A stretch of 64,000 bases of DNA from Paenibacillus sp. P25 (GTDB lineage Bacteria; Bacillota; Bacilli; Paenibacillales; NBRC-103111). A program made the translations under genes and the position numbers. The stretch covers positions 1,240,001-1,304,000 of the forward strand of contig CP085629.1 in the NCBI GenBank assembly GCA_024704175.1. Reading direction: 5' to 3'. The stretch's first letter is position 1, and the number at the start of each line of letters is the position of its first letter. Under the pieces are notes generated by a model, which was not told the origin of the DNA, ran no database searches, and saw only the letters and a program-made list of their open reading frames with translations. Below, piece by piece: positions 1-9,738 of this stretch.

Positions 1-335
1 GAGCGGGTCAAGGGCCGGTGAGCGAGCTGTTCCGGAGGGCCGGGGAAGAGATTGCCGGATCCGGAGGCCGGTCCGTGCAGCAGATCTGGCAGCACGTCAT
101 CACGCTTCATTGGCGGAGCACTTCCATGAAAACGGCCGAGAGAGACACGCTGATTCAGCTCGGATCGACCCTTGGGCTAACCGATCGCGAAGATCAGATC
201 AAGCATCTGCGGCTGACGGTCAAGCAGCTCGAAGGCGAAGAAGACGTTGCCCGGGAAGACCAGCAGAAATACGAACGTATGTGGAAAAGCCTGGGAGTGC
301 TGATAGGCGCATTGATCGTCATTTTGATCTACTAG
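1..335 (+). CDS. spoIIIAB: Stage III sporulation protein AB, C-terminal part (cut by window start)
   Basis: The reading frame is open from base 3 and ends at the TAG at 333-335, so the N-terminus lies outside the window. The C-terminal part shows the family pattern: an EAERDTLIQLG-like segment, then LGLTDREDQIKHL, a helical region rich in Q and E, and a final hydrophobic helix (about LGVLIGALIVILIY). SpoIIIAB is a membrane protein of the mother-cell SpoIIIA-SpoIIQ channel complex, needed for forespore SigG activity. It is followed 30 bases later by spoIIIAC, in the canonical operon order. The GTG at 18 is inside the gene and is not a real start. Confidence 0.93.
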   Translation, partial: AGQGPVSELFRRAGEEIAGSGGRSVQQIWQHVITLHWRSTSMKTAERDTLIQLGSTLGLTDREDQIKHLRLTVKQLEGEEDVAREDQQKYERMWKSLGVLIGALIVILIY

Positions 336-365
336 TGAATTCGGGTTTGGGGTGAGGTGCCGCCG

Positions 366-569
366 ATGAACGTGGATGTTAACGCGATATTCCAAATTGC
401 CGGCATCGGCATCATTATCGCGATGATTCACACCGTGCTGAAGCAGATGGGCAAGGAGGATATGGCGCATTGGGTTACGGTCATCGGCTTCGTGGTCGTG
501 CTGTATATGGTCGTCAGTCTCCTTGATAGCCTGTTCAAAGAAATCAAAACGATCTTTTTATTTCAGTAG
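366..569 (+). CDS. spoIIIAC: Stage III sporulation protein AC
   Basis: A 67-residue protein with two hydrophobic helices (about residues 6-24 and 35-57), the normal size and layout of SpoIIIAC. It begins MNVDVNAIFQIAG, as family members do. The ATG at 366 is preferred over the GTG at 357 because the gaggtg ribosome-binding site (354-359) lies just upstream of it. SpoIIIAC and SpoIIIAD are small integral membrane parts of the SpoIIIA channel in the engulfing membrane. It sits between spoIIIAB and spoIIIAD. Confidence 0.95.
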   Translation: MNVDVNAIFQIAGIGIIIAMIHTVLKQMGKEDMAHWVTVIGFVVVLYMVVSLLDSLFKEIKTIFLFQ

Positions 570-577
570 GAGAAGCG

Positions 578-967
578 ATGGAGATCATCCAAATCGTAGG
601 TCTCGGACTCCTGACGACGGTACTGGTGCTCATCATCAGGGAGCAGAAGCCGATGTTTGCCTTTTTGCTCGCGGCTTTCACGGGTATCGCCATCTTTCTT
701 TTCCTGATCGGAAAAATATCCGCCGTGATCGGGGTGCTGGAGGACCTTGCAACCAAAGCCGAGATTAACCTGATTTTTCTCAAGACGATCCTGAAAATCA
801 TCGGTATCGCCTATATCGCGGAATTCGGCGCACAGATCGTGAGAGACGCCGGACAGGAGGCGATCGCCTCCAAGATCGAGCTTTCGGGCAAAATCCTGAT
901 TATGGTGATGGCGATTCCGATCGTCTCCGTCATCATACAGACGGTGGTCAAGTCGCTGCCCGCCTGA
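578..967 (+). CDS. spoIIIAD: Stage III sporulation protein AD
   Basis: A 129-residue, very hydrophobic protein with four likely membrane segments, intact in one frame. It begins MEIIQIVGLGLLTTVLVL and ends in a hydrophobic helix followed by KSLPA, typical of SpoIIIAD. The ATG at 578 follows a taggagaag ribosome-binding site. It lies 8 bases after spoIIIAC. By family knowledge it forms part of the membrane base of the mother-cell-to-forespore channel. Confidence 0.95.
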   Translation: MEIIQIVGLGLLTTVLVLIIREQKPMFAFLLAAFTGIAIFLFLIGKISAVIGVLEDLATKAEINLIFLKTILKIIGIAYIAEFGAQIVRDAGQEAIASKIELSGKILIMVMAIPIVSVIIQTVVKSLPA

Positions 968-1015
968 ACGCGGCAAGAGGCTGACCTAAGCTCAGTGGAA
1001 CCGGGAGATGAAGCT

Positions 1016-2276
1016 ATGCTGCAGCAGAAAAGGAGGCATGAGCCGGGATGTCAGACAAGCGTAAGGTTGGGCCGTTGGGAACGGTTGGTCTTTGTAGTGG
1101 CGGTAATGCTCGGGCCGCTGCTCGCGGATGGTTCCGTAACCGGCAGTTTAGGGAGCACGGGGCCGGTCGCATGGGCGGCGACGCCGGTCGAGCAGCTGAT
1201 CAAGGAGCAGTCGCAGCATCTGCCGACCGATCAGATCGAAGGCTTCTGGACCCGGCTGATGCAGCAGTACGGGGGATACTTTCCGGACAGCCAAGCGCCG
1301 GCCTTCACGGACCTCTTGTCCGGGGCGAAAAGCATCAGCATTTCTTCAATCCTGAAAGGGTCGCTCAAGTACTTCTTTCACGAGATCCTGTACAACGGAA
1401 AGCTGCTGGTATCCATCGTCATCATCACCATATTCAGCATGCTGCTGGAAACGCTGCAGAGCTCCTTCGAGAAAAACGCCGTAAGCAAAATCGCTTACGC
1501 CATCTCCTTCATGGTGCTGATGATTATGGCGGTCAACAGCTTCAGCGTAGCGATCGGCTACGCCAAGACGGCGATTTCGGACATGGTGAACTTCATGATC
1601 GCGGTTGTGCCGCTTCTGCTGACGCCGCTGGCTTCGATGGGCAACGTCGTCTCCGTCTCCGTGCTTCACCCGCTCATCGTGTTTATGATTCATGCCGTCG
1701 GAACGGCGATCCACCTGGTGGTTTTTTCCGCTGATCTTCTTCTCGGCCTTGCTTCATATCGTAAGCGCCATGACGGACAAATACAAAGTGACACAACTAG
1801 CCAATTTGCTGCGCAATGTCAGTGTAGGTCGCCTGGGGATTTTCGTAACGGTGTTTCTTGGGGTGATTTCAGTGCAGGGGGCGACGGGGGCAGTGACGGA
1901 CGGGGTAACGATCCGGACGGCCAAATATATCGCCGGCAATTTCGTCCCTGTTGTCGGTCGGCTCTTCTCGGACGCATCGGAGACGGTGATGGGCGCATCC
2001 CTGCTCGTGAAAAATGCGGTAGGCCTCGCCGGCGTCGCCATCATTCTCATCCTGTGCGCCTTCCCGGCGATCAAAATTTTGGCGCTGGCTTTCATCTATA
2101 ATATCTCGGCCGCGGTGATGCAGCCCCTGGGCGACAACCCGATGATCGCCTGTCTGGAAACAATTGGGAAAAGCTTGATTTACGTGTTTGCCGCCCTGGC
2201 GGTCGTCAGCCTGATGTTTTTCCTCGCCATTACGATCATGATCGCGGCCGGCAACGTTTCGGTCATGATGCGTTGA
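1016..2276 (+). CDS. spoIIIAE: Stage III sporulation protein AE (one frameshift)
   Basis: About 420 residues when the two overlapping frames are joined. The N-terminus has a signal-like hydrophobic stretch ending near AWAA, followed by PVEQLIKEQ and a polytopic C-terminal half with at least six hydrophobic segments (through TMIAAGNVSVMMR-like end). The ATG at 1016 is chosen because gggagatg (1003-1010) precedes it; GTG 995 is the alternative. The frame changes in the run of six T at about 1723: with five T the protein reads LVVFPLIFFSALLH continuously. This looks like a homopolymer error. SpoIIIAE is the large multi-spanning component of the SpoIIIA complex. Confidence 0.92.
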
Positions 2277-2303
2277 GCCGCGCGGCGAAAGGAGGGAGGG
2301 CGA

Positions 2304-3028
2304 ATGGAATGGCTTACCGGATGGCTGAAATCGATTATCCTGGTCATTCTTCTGGCCACGTTCGTGGAATTGCTGCTTCCGAACCAATCCATGCAGCGCT
2401 ACGTGAAGACCGTCATGAGTTTGTTTCTTCTGCTGACGCTGCTTCAGCCGGTCCTCTCGCTCTTCGAGAAATACGGCGGGGTTGAACAGCTCGCTGGAGG
2501 ATGCGCTGTTCCAAAGCGGAAACGGCGGAGCTGCGCAGACGATGGAGTCCATGCCGGCGATCCGGCAGCAGGCGGAAGCGCTGAAGAAGACGCAGCAAAC
2601 CCAAGCTAGGAGTCTTGCGGAAACCCAGGCGGCGGGACTGATGAAAAGCCGGATCGAGCAGACTCTAGGCGTGCAGGTGCGCAGCATCCACGTGACGACG
2701 GGGACGGACGAAGCGGGGCAAACGGTGCTGACCGGGGTGAAGATCGCGGTGGATCCCGAGCCTGCCGCGAAGCCGTTAAGGCCGGGGATCAAGGGTTCGG
2801 ACGCGAAGCCGGGCGCCGGAGTGGAGGAGGTTCGACCCGTTCAGCCGGTAACGATTCAAATCGGCGGAGAAGAGCCGCCCGGGAAGCCCGCCGGCGCAGC
2901 GGAAACGCAGCGGACGCCGGAGCTGACCCGCAAGAAGACTCAAATTCAGCTTCTGCTGGAAAGAGACTGGCGGACTCACTTCCGATCAAATCGCCTTAAC
3001 CATACTGGATGCTTCGGCGAAGGACTGA
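2304..3028 (+). CDS. spoIIIAF: Stage III sporulation protein AF (two frameshifts)
   Basis: The N-terminal segment MEWLTGWLKSIILVILL has two membrane helices and matches the SpoIIIAF start. After a frame change near 2490 the protein continues as SSLEDALFQSG, then a soluble ring-building-like domain. A second frame change near 2970 is needed to reach the expected end LTILDASAKD and the TGA at 3026-3028. The reconstructed length is about 240 residues, near the family norm. The ATG at 2304 follows ggaggg. It is membrane-anchored, with its soluble domain in the intermembrane space of the engulfed forespore. Confidence 0.9.
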
Positions 3029-3073
3029 TTGTCTCTCCCCGCTAAAACGATAAGTCTAACGGGAGGTGAACCG

Positions 3074-3708
3074 ATGGGAGATCCGTGGAAATGGCTCAAT
3101 CAACTGCTCGGCGGGGGCCCGGGCGGAACGAAGCGGGTCCAGACGTTTCGCTGGTCGCTGCTCTTGGGCCTCGCCGGCGCCGCATTTATGATTCTTAGCT
3201 CTTTTATCTCCATTAAAGAGGTGGATCCCATTGGAACGGGGAGAGCGTCTCCGGAAACGCCCGCCCAGCCGGCCTTCGGTTCCGGAAGCAAGGACCGCGA
3301 CCCTTTCCGGGAATACGAAGAAGCATACCAGAATCAATTGAAAGAAATTTTAACCAAAATCGTCGGCGTCGGCGAAGTCGAGGTTCTCGTCACGATCGAT
3401 TCCACCGAGGAAACCGTTGTGGAGCGCAATACGAAGGAGACCCAGCAGACCACGAACGAAAAGGACCAGCACGGAGCGACCCGGCATATTACCGACATCA
3501 ACCGCGACGGCGAAGTGGTGCTCTATGAGGTATCGGGCGGAGGCAAGCGGCCTTTGGTGACGAAGACGATCAAGCCCAAAATCCGGGGGTGGTCGTCGTG
3601 GCTAAGGGAGCCGAGAACCTCACCGTCAAGAAAATGATCAGCGAAGCGGTCGAGCGGGGGCTCGAGGTGCCGGCGCACCGGATTTCGATCTTACCCCGCA
3701 AGCAATAA
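3074..3708 (+). CDS. spoIIIAG: Stage III sporulation protein AG (one frameshift)
   Basis: Starts MGDPWKWLNQLLGG at an ATG preceded by gggaggtg (3060-3067). A single membrane helix follows (about residues 27-47), then the soluble domain with the family's IVGVGEVEVLVTIDSTEE segment. One G is missing from the G run near 3586; with six G the protein reads IRGVVVVAKGAENLTVKKMISEA and ends PRKQ at 3708. SpoIIIAG oligomerises into a large ring in the feeding-tube channel. It is followed 28 bases later by spoIIIAH. Confidence 0.93.
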
Positions 3709-3736
3709 ATGAAGAAATTCAAGGAGGAATGAACAA

Positions 3737-4663
3737 ATGAACAACAAAAGACAAACCATCTGGCTCGTTTCGATGCTTAGCTTAATGGTCGTGCTGTCGG
3801 CTTATTATCTGTTTACGGAGGACGTGGATAAGCTCGATTTCAATGCGAAAGGCGCCGTGCCCAAAGAAGTCACGATCAGCGCCGGCGAGCTGGACAGCCA
3901 TCCGAATACGGGGACTGGCGCTGCAGCACAGACGGGCGCCGCGACCGACGCCAAGCCGGGTACGAAGCCCGAAGCCCAGCCGGATACAAGGTCCGAGGGC
4001 AAGACCGAGACCAAGTCCGAAGGTAAGACGGAAGGCAAATCCGAAGGGAAATCGGAAAGCAAACCCGATTCCCGGTCAGAAGGGAAAACCGAGACCAAAC
4101 AAGAGGGCAAATCCGAAGGGAAACCGGAAGGCAAGTCCGACGGCAAAACCTCTCCGTCCACCGATACGAGCAAGCAGACAACGCCTTCCGCGGATCCGAA
4201 AGCGAGCAGCACGAAGACGGATACACCTTCCTCGGCCCAGCCGGTGTCCAAAGCCGCGAGCGACAGCTCGGCGGATGCCAAGGTGCTGGAGAAGATGCAG
4301 TCGAAGGCCACATCCGGCACCGATTATTTTGTCGGACTGCAGATGAAGCGCAACGAGGACATGTCTAAACAAGTCGAACAGTATATTACGATTCTTGCCG
4401 ATACAACGCAAACGAAGGAAGCGGCCGCCAAGGCGGAAGCCGATATGCGTAAGCTGCAGGACCTGGAAACAAAAATGACCAACCTCGAAGAAACGCTGAT
4501 GAAAGACTACCATCAAGCCGTTGTTACGCAGGATTCCGGCAAATACAAGGTGACCGTGCAGGCGAACAAGCTGGAGAAAAGCCAGGCTCTCAGCATCGCG
4601 GATTTGACGATGAAAGAACTCGGCATCGGGCCGGAGAGCATCTCGATTCAGTATCTGCCATAA
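3737..4663 (+). CDS. spoIIIAH: Stage III sporulation protein AH with an expanded charged repeat
   Basis: 308 residues, against about 220 in B. subtilis. It has an N-terminal membrane helix (residues about 9-27), then a long hydrophilic linker, then the conserved C-terminal domain (from about residue 185, MQSKATSGTDYF to the end SISIQYLP) that binds SpoIIQ across the intermembrane space. The extra length is residues about 65-165: a degenerate run of short K-S-E-G-K/T units rich in K, E, S, G and T. The ATG follows caaggaggaat. It is the last gene of the spoIIIA operon; a hairpin follows. Confidence 0.95.
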   Translation: MNNKRQTIWLVSMLSLMVVLSAYYLFTEDVDKLDFNAKGAVPKEVTISAGELDSHPNTGTGAAAQTGAATDAKPGTKPEAQPDTRSEGKTETKSEGKTEGKSEGKSESKPDSRSEGKTETKQEGKSEGKPEGKSDGKTSPSTDTSKQTTPSADPKASSTKTDTPSSAQPVSKAASDSSADAKVLEKMQSKATSGTDYFVGLQMKRNEDMSKQVEQYITILADTTQTKEAAAKAEADMRKLQDLETKMTNLEETLMKDYHQAVVTQDSGKYKVTVQANKLEKSQALSIADLTMKELGIGPESISIQYLP

Positions 4664-4705
4664 GCCCGGCGGAGCGCTCTCTTCAGGCGGAATCGAATAG
4701 GAAGC

Positions 4706-4741
4706 GAAAGAGTCCGGGTTAAACTGGGCTCTTTCCATTTC
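4706..4741 (+). terminator. Hairpin terminator after spoIIIAH
   Basis: Inverted repeat GAAAGAGtCC (4706-4715) with GGgCTCTTTC (4726-4735), followed by a T-rich stretch. It separates the spoIIIA operon from accB. A TATAAT-like element (tataataa, about 4753) follows and may be the -10 of the accB promoter. Confidence 0.6.
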
Positions 4742-4802
4742 TTTCGATTGTGTTATAATAACAACGTCATTTGTTTCACCAATGTCCGAAGGAGTGAATT
4801 CC

Positions 4803-5294
<492 letters not shown>

Positions 5295-5309
5295 GGATAA
5301 AAGTCATTA

Positions 5310-5400
5310 TGCTTACGAAGTGGTTTTCTTGAGCTTTCCTTATCGGAAGCGGCAAGAAAACCTGAGTTTACGCTTTCGAAGTCGAGTTTCTTGAACCATA
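5310..5400 (+). repeat. Hairpin repeat between accB and accC
   Basis: A perfect 10-bp stem, GGTTTTCTTG (5322-5331) with CAAGAAAACC (5353-5362), encloses a second small stem (gctttcc/ggaagc). It is flanked by tgcttacgaagt on the left and cctgagttta-cgctttcgaagt on the right. The same flanks (gctttcgaagtggttttg and aaaacctgag) occur three times at a 40-base period upstream of fur (36065-36180). There is no T run after the stem, so it may act as an RNA processing or stability element rather than a terminator. Confidence 0.6.
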
Positions 5401-5443
5401 TGTTAGACAAGGTTCCAATGAAACTCTGTAGGAGGAGAACCCC

Positions 5444-6802
5444 TTGAAGTTTCAGAAAATACTGATCGCCAACCGCGGCGAAATCGCCGTACGCATTATC
5501 CGCGCCTGCCGCGAGCTTGGCATTTCCACAGTAGCGGTATATTCCGAGGCCGACCGCGACGCGCTTCACGTGCGCCTGGCGGACGAGGCTTACTGCATCG
5601 GACCGACGCTGTCGAAGGACAGCTATCTGAATTATACGAACATCATGAGCGTCGCAACGTTGACGGAAACCGACGCGATCCATCCGGGCTACGGTTTTCT
5701 CGCCGAGAATGCGGACTTCGCGGAAATTTGCGAGAGCTGCAACATTACGTTCATCGGACCATCCCCCGAAGCGATCAGCCGGATGGGGGACAAGTCCGAA
5801 GCGAAGCGCACGATGAAAGAAGCGGGCGTTCCGGTTATTCCGGGCTCGGACGGGCTTGTAGAGGACATGGACGAGGCGATTCGTCTCGGCCGCGAGATCG
5901 GATATCCCGTCATTATCAAAGCGACGGCGGGGGGCGGAGGCAAAGGCATCCGTCTGGCCGAAAATGAAGAAATCCTGATCCAGCAAATCACGGCTGCACA
6001 GCAGGAAGCCCAGAAGGCGTTCGGCAATGCCGGCATTTACCTGGAGAAATATTTGACCGGCATGAAGCACGTCGAAATTCAGGTGCTGGCCGACAAACAC
6101 GGCAACGTGGTACACCTCGGCGAGCGGGACTGCTCCGTACAGCGCCGGCGTCAGAAGCTGGTCGAGGAAGCGCCTTGTCCGATTCTGACGCCGGAAATCC
6201 GCGAACAGATGGGCGAAGCGGCCGTCAGAGCGGCCAAAGCCGTCAATTACTCCGGAGCGGGCACACTCGAATTTTTGCTGGGTCCGGACGGCCGGTTTTA
6301 TTTCATGGAAATGAACACGCGCATTCAAGTGGAGCATCCGGTGACGGAATATATCACCGGCGTCGATATTATCAAAGAAATGATCCGCGTAGCCGAAGGC
6401 GAACCGCTTTCCTTCTCGCAGGAAGACGTAAAGATCAACGGCTGGGCCATCGAATGCCGGATCAACGCGGAAGATCCGGACCGGAACTTTATGCCTTCCG
6501 CAGGTCAGATCCAATTTTATCTGCCGCCGGGCGGCTTCGGGGTGCGCGTGGACAGCGCGGCTTATCCGGGCTACACGATTCCGCCGCATTACGACTCGAT
6601 GATCGCGAAGCTGATCGTATGGGGGTCAGACCGTAACGATGCGATCCAGCGCATGAAACGGGCCCTAAGCGAGTTTGCGATCGAGGGGATTCATTCGACG
6701 ATCCCGTTCCATCTGAAGCTTCTGGAGCATAAGAAGTTTCTGGCGGGGGATTTTGATATCAAATTTTTGGAAGAGCACGACGTGAACGATCCGGATTCCT
6801 AA
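5444..6802 (+). CDS. accC: Biotin carboxylase subunit of acetyl-CoA carboxylase
   Basis: 452 residues, full length and intact. It begins [22 protein letters not shown], typical of biotin carboxylases. The ATP-grasp glycine loop ([13 protein letters not shown], about residue 160), the [13 protein letters not shown] segment and the [14 protein letters not shown] catalytic segment are all present. It carboxylates biotin on AccB using ATP and bicarbonate. The TTG start at 5444 follows a strong aggagga site. The carboxyltransferase genes accA and accD are not in the window. Confidence 0.96.
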   Translation: MKFQKILIANRGEIAVRIIRACRELGISTVAVYSEADRDALHVRLADEAYCIGPTLSKDSYLNYTNIMSVATLTETDAIHPGYGFLAENADFAEICESCNITFIGPSPEAISRMGDKSEAKRTMKEAGVPVIPGSDGLVEDMDEAIRLGREIGYPVIIKATAGGGGKGIRLAENEEILIQQITAAQQEAQKAFGNAGIYLEKYLTGMKHVEIQVLADKHGNVVHLGERDCSVQRRRQKLVEEAPCPILTPEIREQMGEAAVRAAKAVNYSGAGTLEFLLGPDGRFYFMEMNTRIQVEHPVTEYITGVDIIKEMIRVAEGEPLSFSQEDVKINGWAIECRINAEDPDRNFMPSAGQIQFYLPPGGFGVRVDSAAYPGYTIPPHYDSMIAKLIVWGSDRNDAIQRMKRALSEFAIEGIHSTIPFHLKLLEHKKFLAGDFDIKFLEEHDVNDPDS

Positions 6803-6814
6803 GCCGTCACTTCG

Positions 6815-6843
6815 TTGTCATATTTTTACCCGGATGGTATAGT
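6815..6843 (+). promoter_or_regulatory. SigA-type promoter of the asp23 cluster
   Basis: TTGTCA (6815-6820), 17-base spacer, TATAGT (6838-6843). It lies in the accC-asp23 spacer, about 120 bases before the asp23 start. No terminator was seen after accC. Confidence 0.6.
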
Positions 6844-6963
6844 ATAGGGTAAGACAAGTTTTGAATTTGCCGGCTCACTTAAGACAGCATGGCTGTTCCG
6901 AAGCTCAGCCCTTTCGAAAGAGGCCGTATTAGCCGGGGCCAAACAATAGAGGAGGACCAAACC

Positions 6964-7380
6964 ATGAGCACACTCGCTGCGGATTATGAGAAGACCGATA
7001 TGGGCACAATCCAGATCGCACCCGAGGTGATTGAGATCATCGCCGGTATGGCGACAATGGAAGTGCCGGGCGTTGCTGGAATGAGCGGCGGTTTCGCCGG
7101 GGGCATCGCCGAGCTTCTCGGACGCAAGAACATGTCCAAAGGCGTGAAAGTGGAAGTCGGGCAGCGCGAAGCGGCAATCGATGTCTCGATCGTGATCGAA
7201 TTCGGAACGCGCATACCGGAAGTAGCGAATGCGGTGCAGCAGAATGTGAAGAATGCCATTGAGGGAATGACGGGCCTTAGCGTCATGCAGGTGAATGTGC
7301 ATGTTCACGATGTGATTTTCAAAGCGCCGGAGAAAACGGAAGAACCGCCAGCGGAGCCGAGTCCGCAGCGCGTAAAATAA
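6964..7380 (+). CDS. Asp23/Gls24 family envelope stress protein
   Basis: 138 residues matching the Asp23 (DUF322) family: an early IQIAPEVIEIIAGMATMEVPGVAGMSGG core, a GVKVEVG strand, and the IEFGTRIPEVANAVQQNVKNAIE helix. Members are abundant cytoplasmic proteins recruited to the membrane by AmaP. The ATG at 6964 follows gaggagga; the in-frame ATG at 6889 has no such site. It is followed by amaP and a DUF2273 gene, the usual trio. Confidence 0.92.
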   Translation: MSTLAADYEKTDMGTIQIAPEVIEIIAGMATMEVPGVAGMSGGFAGGIAELLGRKNMSKGVKVEVGQREAAIDVSIVIEFGTRIPEVANAVQQNVKNAIEGMTGLSVMQVNVHVHDVIFKAPEKTEEPPAEPSPQRVK

Positions 7381-7453
7381 ACAGGATGTTCGGTTGAACC
7401 CCTACTTCACCGTTAGGGGGTTTCCTCCATATTTTCGGAAGGAGCCCAAAGTC

Positions 7454-8020
7454 GTGGTAAAAGTCTTGGACAGGTTGCTGTTGTTTCTACTCAGCGTTGT
7501 CGTATTGATCGCATCTCTCGTGCTCTTGTTCGCCGCTTTCGGCTTGATTTCTTATCAGCAGGCAGGGAATTTTGTCCATGATGTTTATTATGAAATGAAT
7601 GCGGCCGTCATATTCATTTCGGTAACACTGGTTGTGGCGCTTCTGAGTATCCGTTTTCTCTACTTGTCGGTACGCCGGGGCGCTGGGGAGTCCGTACCTT
7701 CCATTGACCAGCGGACGGAGATCGGCGACATTCGCATTTCGCTCGATACGGTGGAGAACCTGTCGCTGAAAGCGGCGAACCGGACGCGCGGCGTGAAGGA
7801 CCTGCGTGCACGGGTGAAAGTAAGCCAGGCGGGCCTTGAAATCATCATCCGCGCCATTGTCGACGGGGAGAGCCCGATCCCGCGGCTGACCGAGGAAATG
7901 CAGGCTAACGTCAAGAAGCATATCGAAGAAATTACCGGTATTCCGGTAGCGTTCGTGTCCGTCTTTATCGCGAATATCCAGCAGCAAACGTCCCCCACCT
8001 TCAAAAGTCGAGTGGAATAG
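7454..8020 (+). CDS. amaP: Alkaline shock response membrane anchor protein AmaP
   Basis: About 188 residues with two N-terminal membrane helices (residues about 7-30 and 45-68), then a cytoplasmic Asp23-like domain (VENLSLKAANRTRGVKDLRARVKVSQAGLEI). In staphylococci AmaP anchors Asp23 at the membrane. The GTG at 7454 is chosen because ggaaggag precedes it; an upstream TTG at 7394 is the alternative. It lies directly downstream of asp23, supporting a shared complex. Confidence 0.88.
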   Translation: MVKVLDRLLLFLLSVVVLIASLVLLFAAFGLISYQQAGNFVHDVYYEMNAAVIFISVTLVVALLSIRFLYLSVRRGAGESVPSIDQRTEIGDIRISLDTVENLSLKAANRTRGVKDLRARVKVSQAGLEIIIRAIVDGESPIPRLTEEMQANVKKHIEEITGIPVAFVSVFIANIQQQTSPTFKSRVE

Positions 8021-8034
8021 AGGTGAGCCCCCGC

Positions 8035-8274
8035 ATGTGGAAGCAGATTTGGGAACAGCTGTGGGAAAGGCACAGGGGAAAAACGGCCGGGGCGGCCTGC
8101 GGCATCTTGTTCGGCCTGATTTATTTGTTCTTTGGGCTGTGGAAGATGTTAATCTTTGCCCTGATCGTATATACTGGGTATTATATAGGGAAAAAGCTGG
8201 ACCAAGGCGAGCCGGTATTTCCCGCAGAAGAGACATGGCGCTGGCTAATGGACAAATGGAGATTATTCCGCTGA
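8035..8274 (+). CDS. DUF2273 family small membrane protein
   Basis: 79 residues: an amphipathic WKQIWEQLWERHRGKTAG start, then two hydrophobic segments (about residues 20-36 and 40-56), typical of DUF2273 proteins next to asp23/amaP. The ATG at 8035 is favoured by the gaggtga element just upstream; GTG 8023 is possible. Its function is unknown; its position suggests a role in the Asp23 membrane complex. Confidence 0.85.
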   Translation: MWKQIWEQLWERHRGKTAGAACGILFGLIYLFFGLWKMLIFALIVYTGYYIGKKLDQGEPVFPAEETWRWLMDKWRLFR

Positions 8275-8303
8275 AATCCTTGGGAGAGCCTGGGGATTTT
8301 TTT
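8274..8303 (+). terminator. Terminator after the asp23 cluster
   Basis: AAATCC (8274-8279) pairs with GGATTT (8294-8299), followed by a run of seven T. It separates the asp23 cluster from nusB. Confidence 0.6.
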
Positions 8304-8374
8304 AATGTTGAAGCTTTCCTTGCGGGCTTCGGTTTAAGGATTTGTACTTGAGTGTAGGGAGGAAGCTAACAAGC

Positions 8375-8860
8375 ATGAGACGAAGACTGGCCAGGGAGCT
8401 GGCGCTTCAAAGCCTGTATCAGGTTGAAATGAACGAAGTAACTTTGAGCGATGCGATAGCACATGTTGTGGAGGAAGCGAATAATGACGACGAGGCGCAG
8501 CTGACGAAAGAGAAGGACCGCATCTCACCGCAGTATGTGACCGAGCTGGCGGAGGGAACGCTGCAGCATAAGCAGCAGATCGACCACCTCTTGGCCGATT
8601 ATTTGAAGGGATGGCAGATGGACAGGCTGTCGCGGGTCGACCGGGAAATTCTGCGCCTGGCTACATACGAAATGCTCTATAAGGACGATGTTCCGCCCAA
8701 AGTGGTAGTGAACGAGGCGATTGAAATGGCGAAGCACTTCGGTACGGACGAGTCGGGCAAATTCGTCAACGGTGTATTGGGCAAAATGCTGAAGGACCTG
8801 GAGAAGCTGAGAGGAAGCCGGCCGGAGACCGGGGAATCAACGGAAACGAAAGGGGAATAA
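8375..8860 (+). CDS. nusB: Transcription antitermination factor NusB
   Basis: 161 residues. It starts MRRRLARELALQSLYQVEM, the RNA-binding arginine-rich start of NusB, and has the family end region (LATYEMLYKDDVPPKVVVNEAIEMAKHFGTDESGKFVNGVLGKML). NusB binds boxA RNA with NusE/S10 and supports rRNA transcription. The ATG at 8375 follows tagggagg. A short disordered tail ends the protein. It begins a run of tightly spaced housekeeping genes through ispA. Confidence 0.95.
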   Translation: MRRRLARELALQSLYQVEMNEVTLSDAIAHVVEEANNDDEAQLTKEKDRISPQYVTELAEGTLQHKQQIDHLLADYLKGWQMDRLSRVDREILRLATYEMLYKDDVPPKVVVNEAIEMAKHFGTDESGKFVNGVLGKMLKDLEKLRGSRPETGESTETKGE

Positions 8861-8865
8861 ATCGG

Positions 8866-9733
8866 ATGTCCGCACATGTCATTAACGGAAAAGAAATCGT
8901 GAGCGCTTATCGCGCCGACATTAAAGAGCAGGTAGAGAAGCTGAAGCAGCAGGGGGTTACACCGGGGCTTGCGGTAGTTATCGTAGGCGACGATCCGGCG
9001 TCTCATGTCTACGTGCGCAACAAGGCCAAAGCCTGCGAAGAAGCCGGCATGCATTCCGAAGTGTACAAGCTTCCGGAAGAGACGCCGGAATCGGAAGTAT
9101 TGGAGCTGATCGCAAAGCTTAACGCCGATGCCCATATCCATGGTATCCTTGTGCAGTCGCCGGCCGCCGAAGCAGATCTCCGAGGAACGGGTTGTGGAAG
9201 CGATCGCCGTCGAGAAGGACGTGGACTGCTTTCATCCGGTCAATGTGGGCAATCTCATGATCGGTAAAGCCGGCCCTTCTCCCTGCACACCGGCCGGGGT
9301 TATCGAGGTGCTGAAAAAAATCGGCGTGGACATCGCCGGCAAGCATGCGGTAGTTGTCGGCCGAAGCAATATCGTCGGCAAGCCGATGGCGATCTTGTTC
9401 CTGCGTGAACATGCCACGGTAACCGTATGCCATTCGCGCACGCCGAATATGGAAGAAATCACGCGCCAGGCGGATATTCTCGTTGTGGCGGTCGGCAAAG
9501 CCAAGCTGATCCGCAGGCAGCATGTGAAACCGGGCGCTGTGGTCATCGACGTGGGAATGAACCGGCTCGAGAACGGGAAGCTGGCCGGGGACGTCGATTT
9601 TGACGATGTGGTGGAAGTAGCGGGGCACATTACGCCGGTACCGGGAACCGTCGGCCCGATGACGATTACAATCCTGCTTCGCAATACGTTGGAGGCGGCG
9701 CAGAAGGCGGCCAGCTCGCAAGTAAGGGCGTGA
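8866..9733 (+). CDS. folD: Methylenetetrahydrofolate dehydrogenase/cyclohydrolase FolD (one frameshift)
   Basis: About 289 residues after joining two frames. The N-terminal part holds [26 protein letters not shown] with the active-site YVxxK motif; the C-terminal part has the NADP-binding [17 protein letters not shown] and [17 protein letters not shown]. The frame changes near 9165, inside the conserved LVQSPLPKQI segment, where the sequence reads tcgccggccgccgaag. FolD interconverts 5,10-methylene- and 10-formyl-tetrahydrofolate. It lies 5 bases after nusB. Confidence 0.93.
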
Positions 9734-9738
9734 AGCCC

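Noticed and set aside
3805..4320. Long open frame antisense to spoIIIAH
   Set aside because: It exists only because the repetitive Lys/Glu/Ser codons leave no stops on the other strand; it has no ribosome-binding site and no recognisable protein character.
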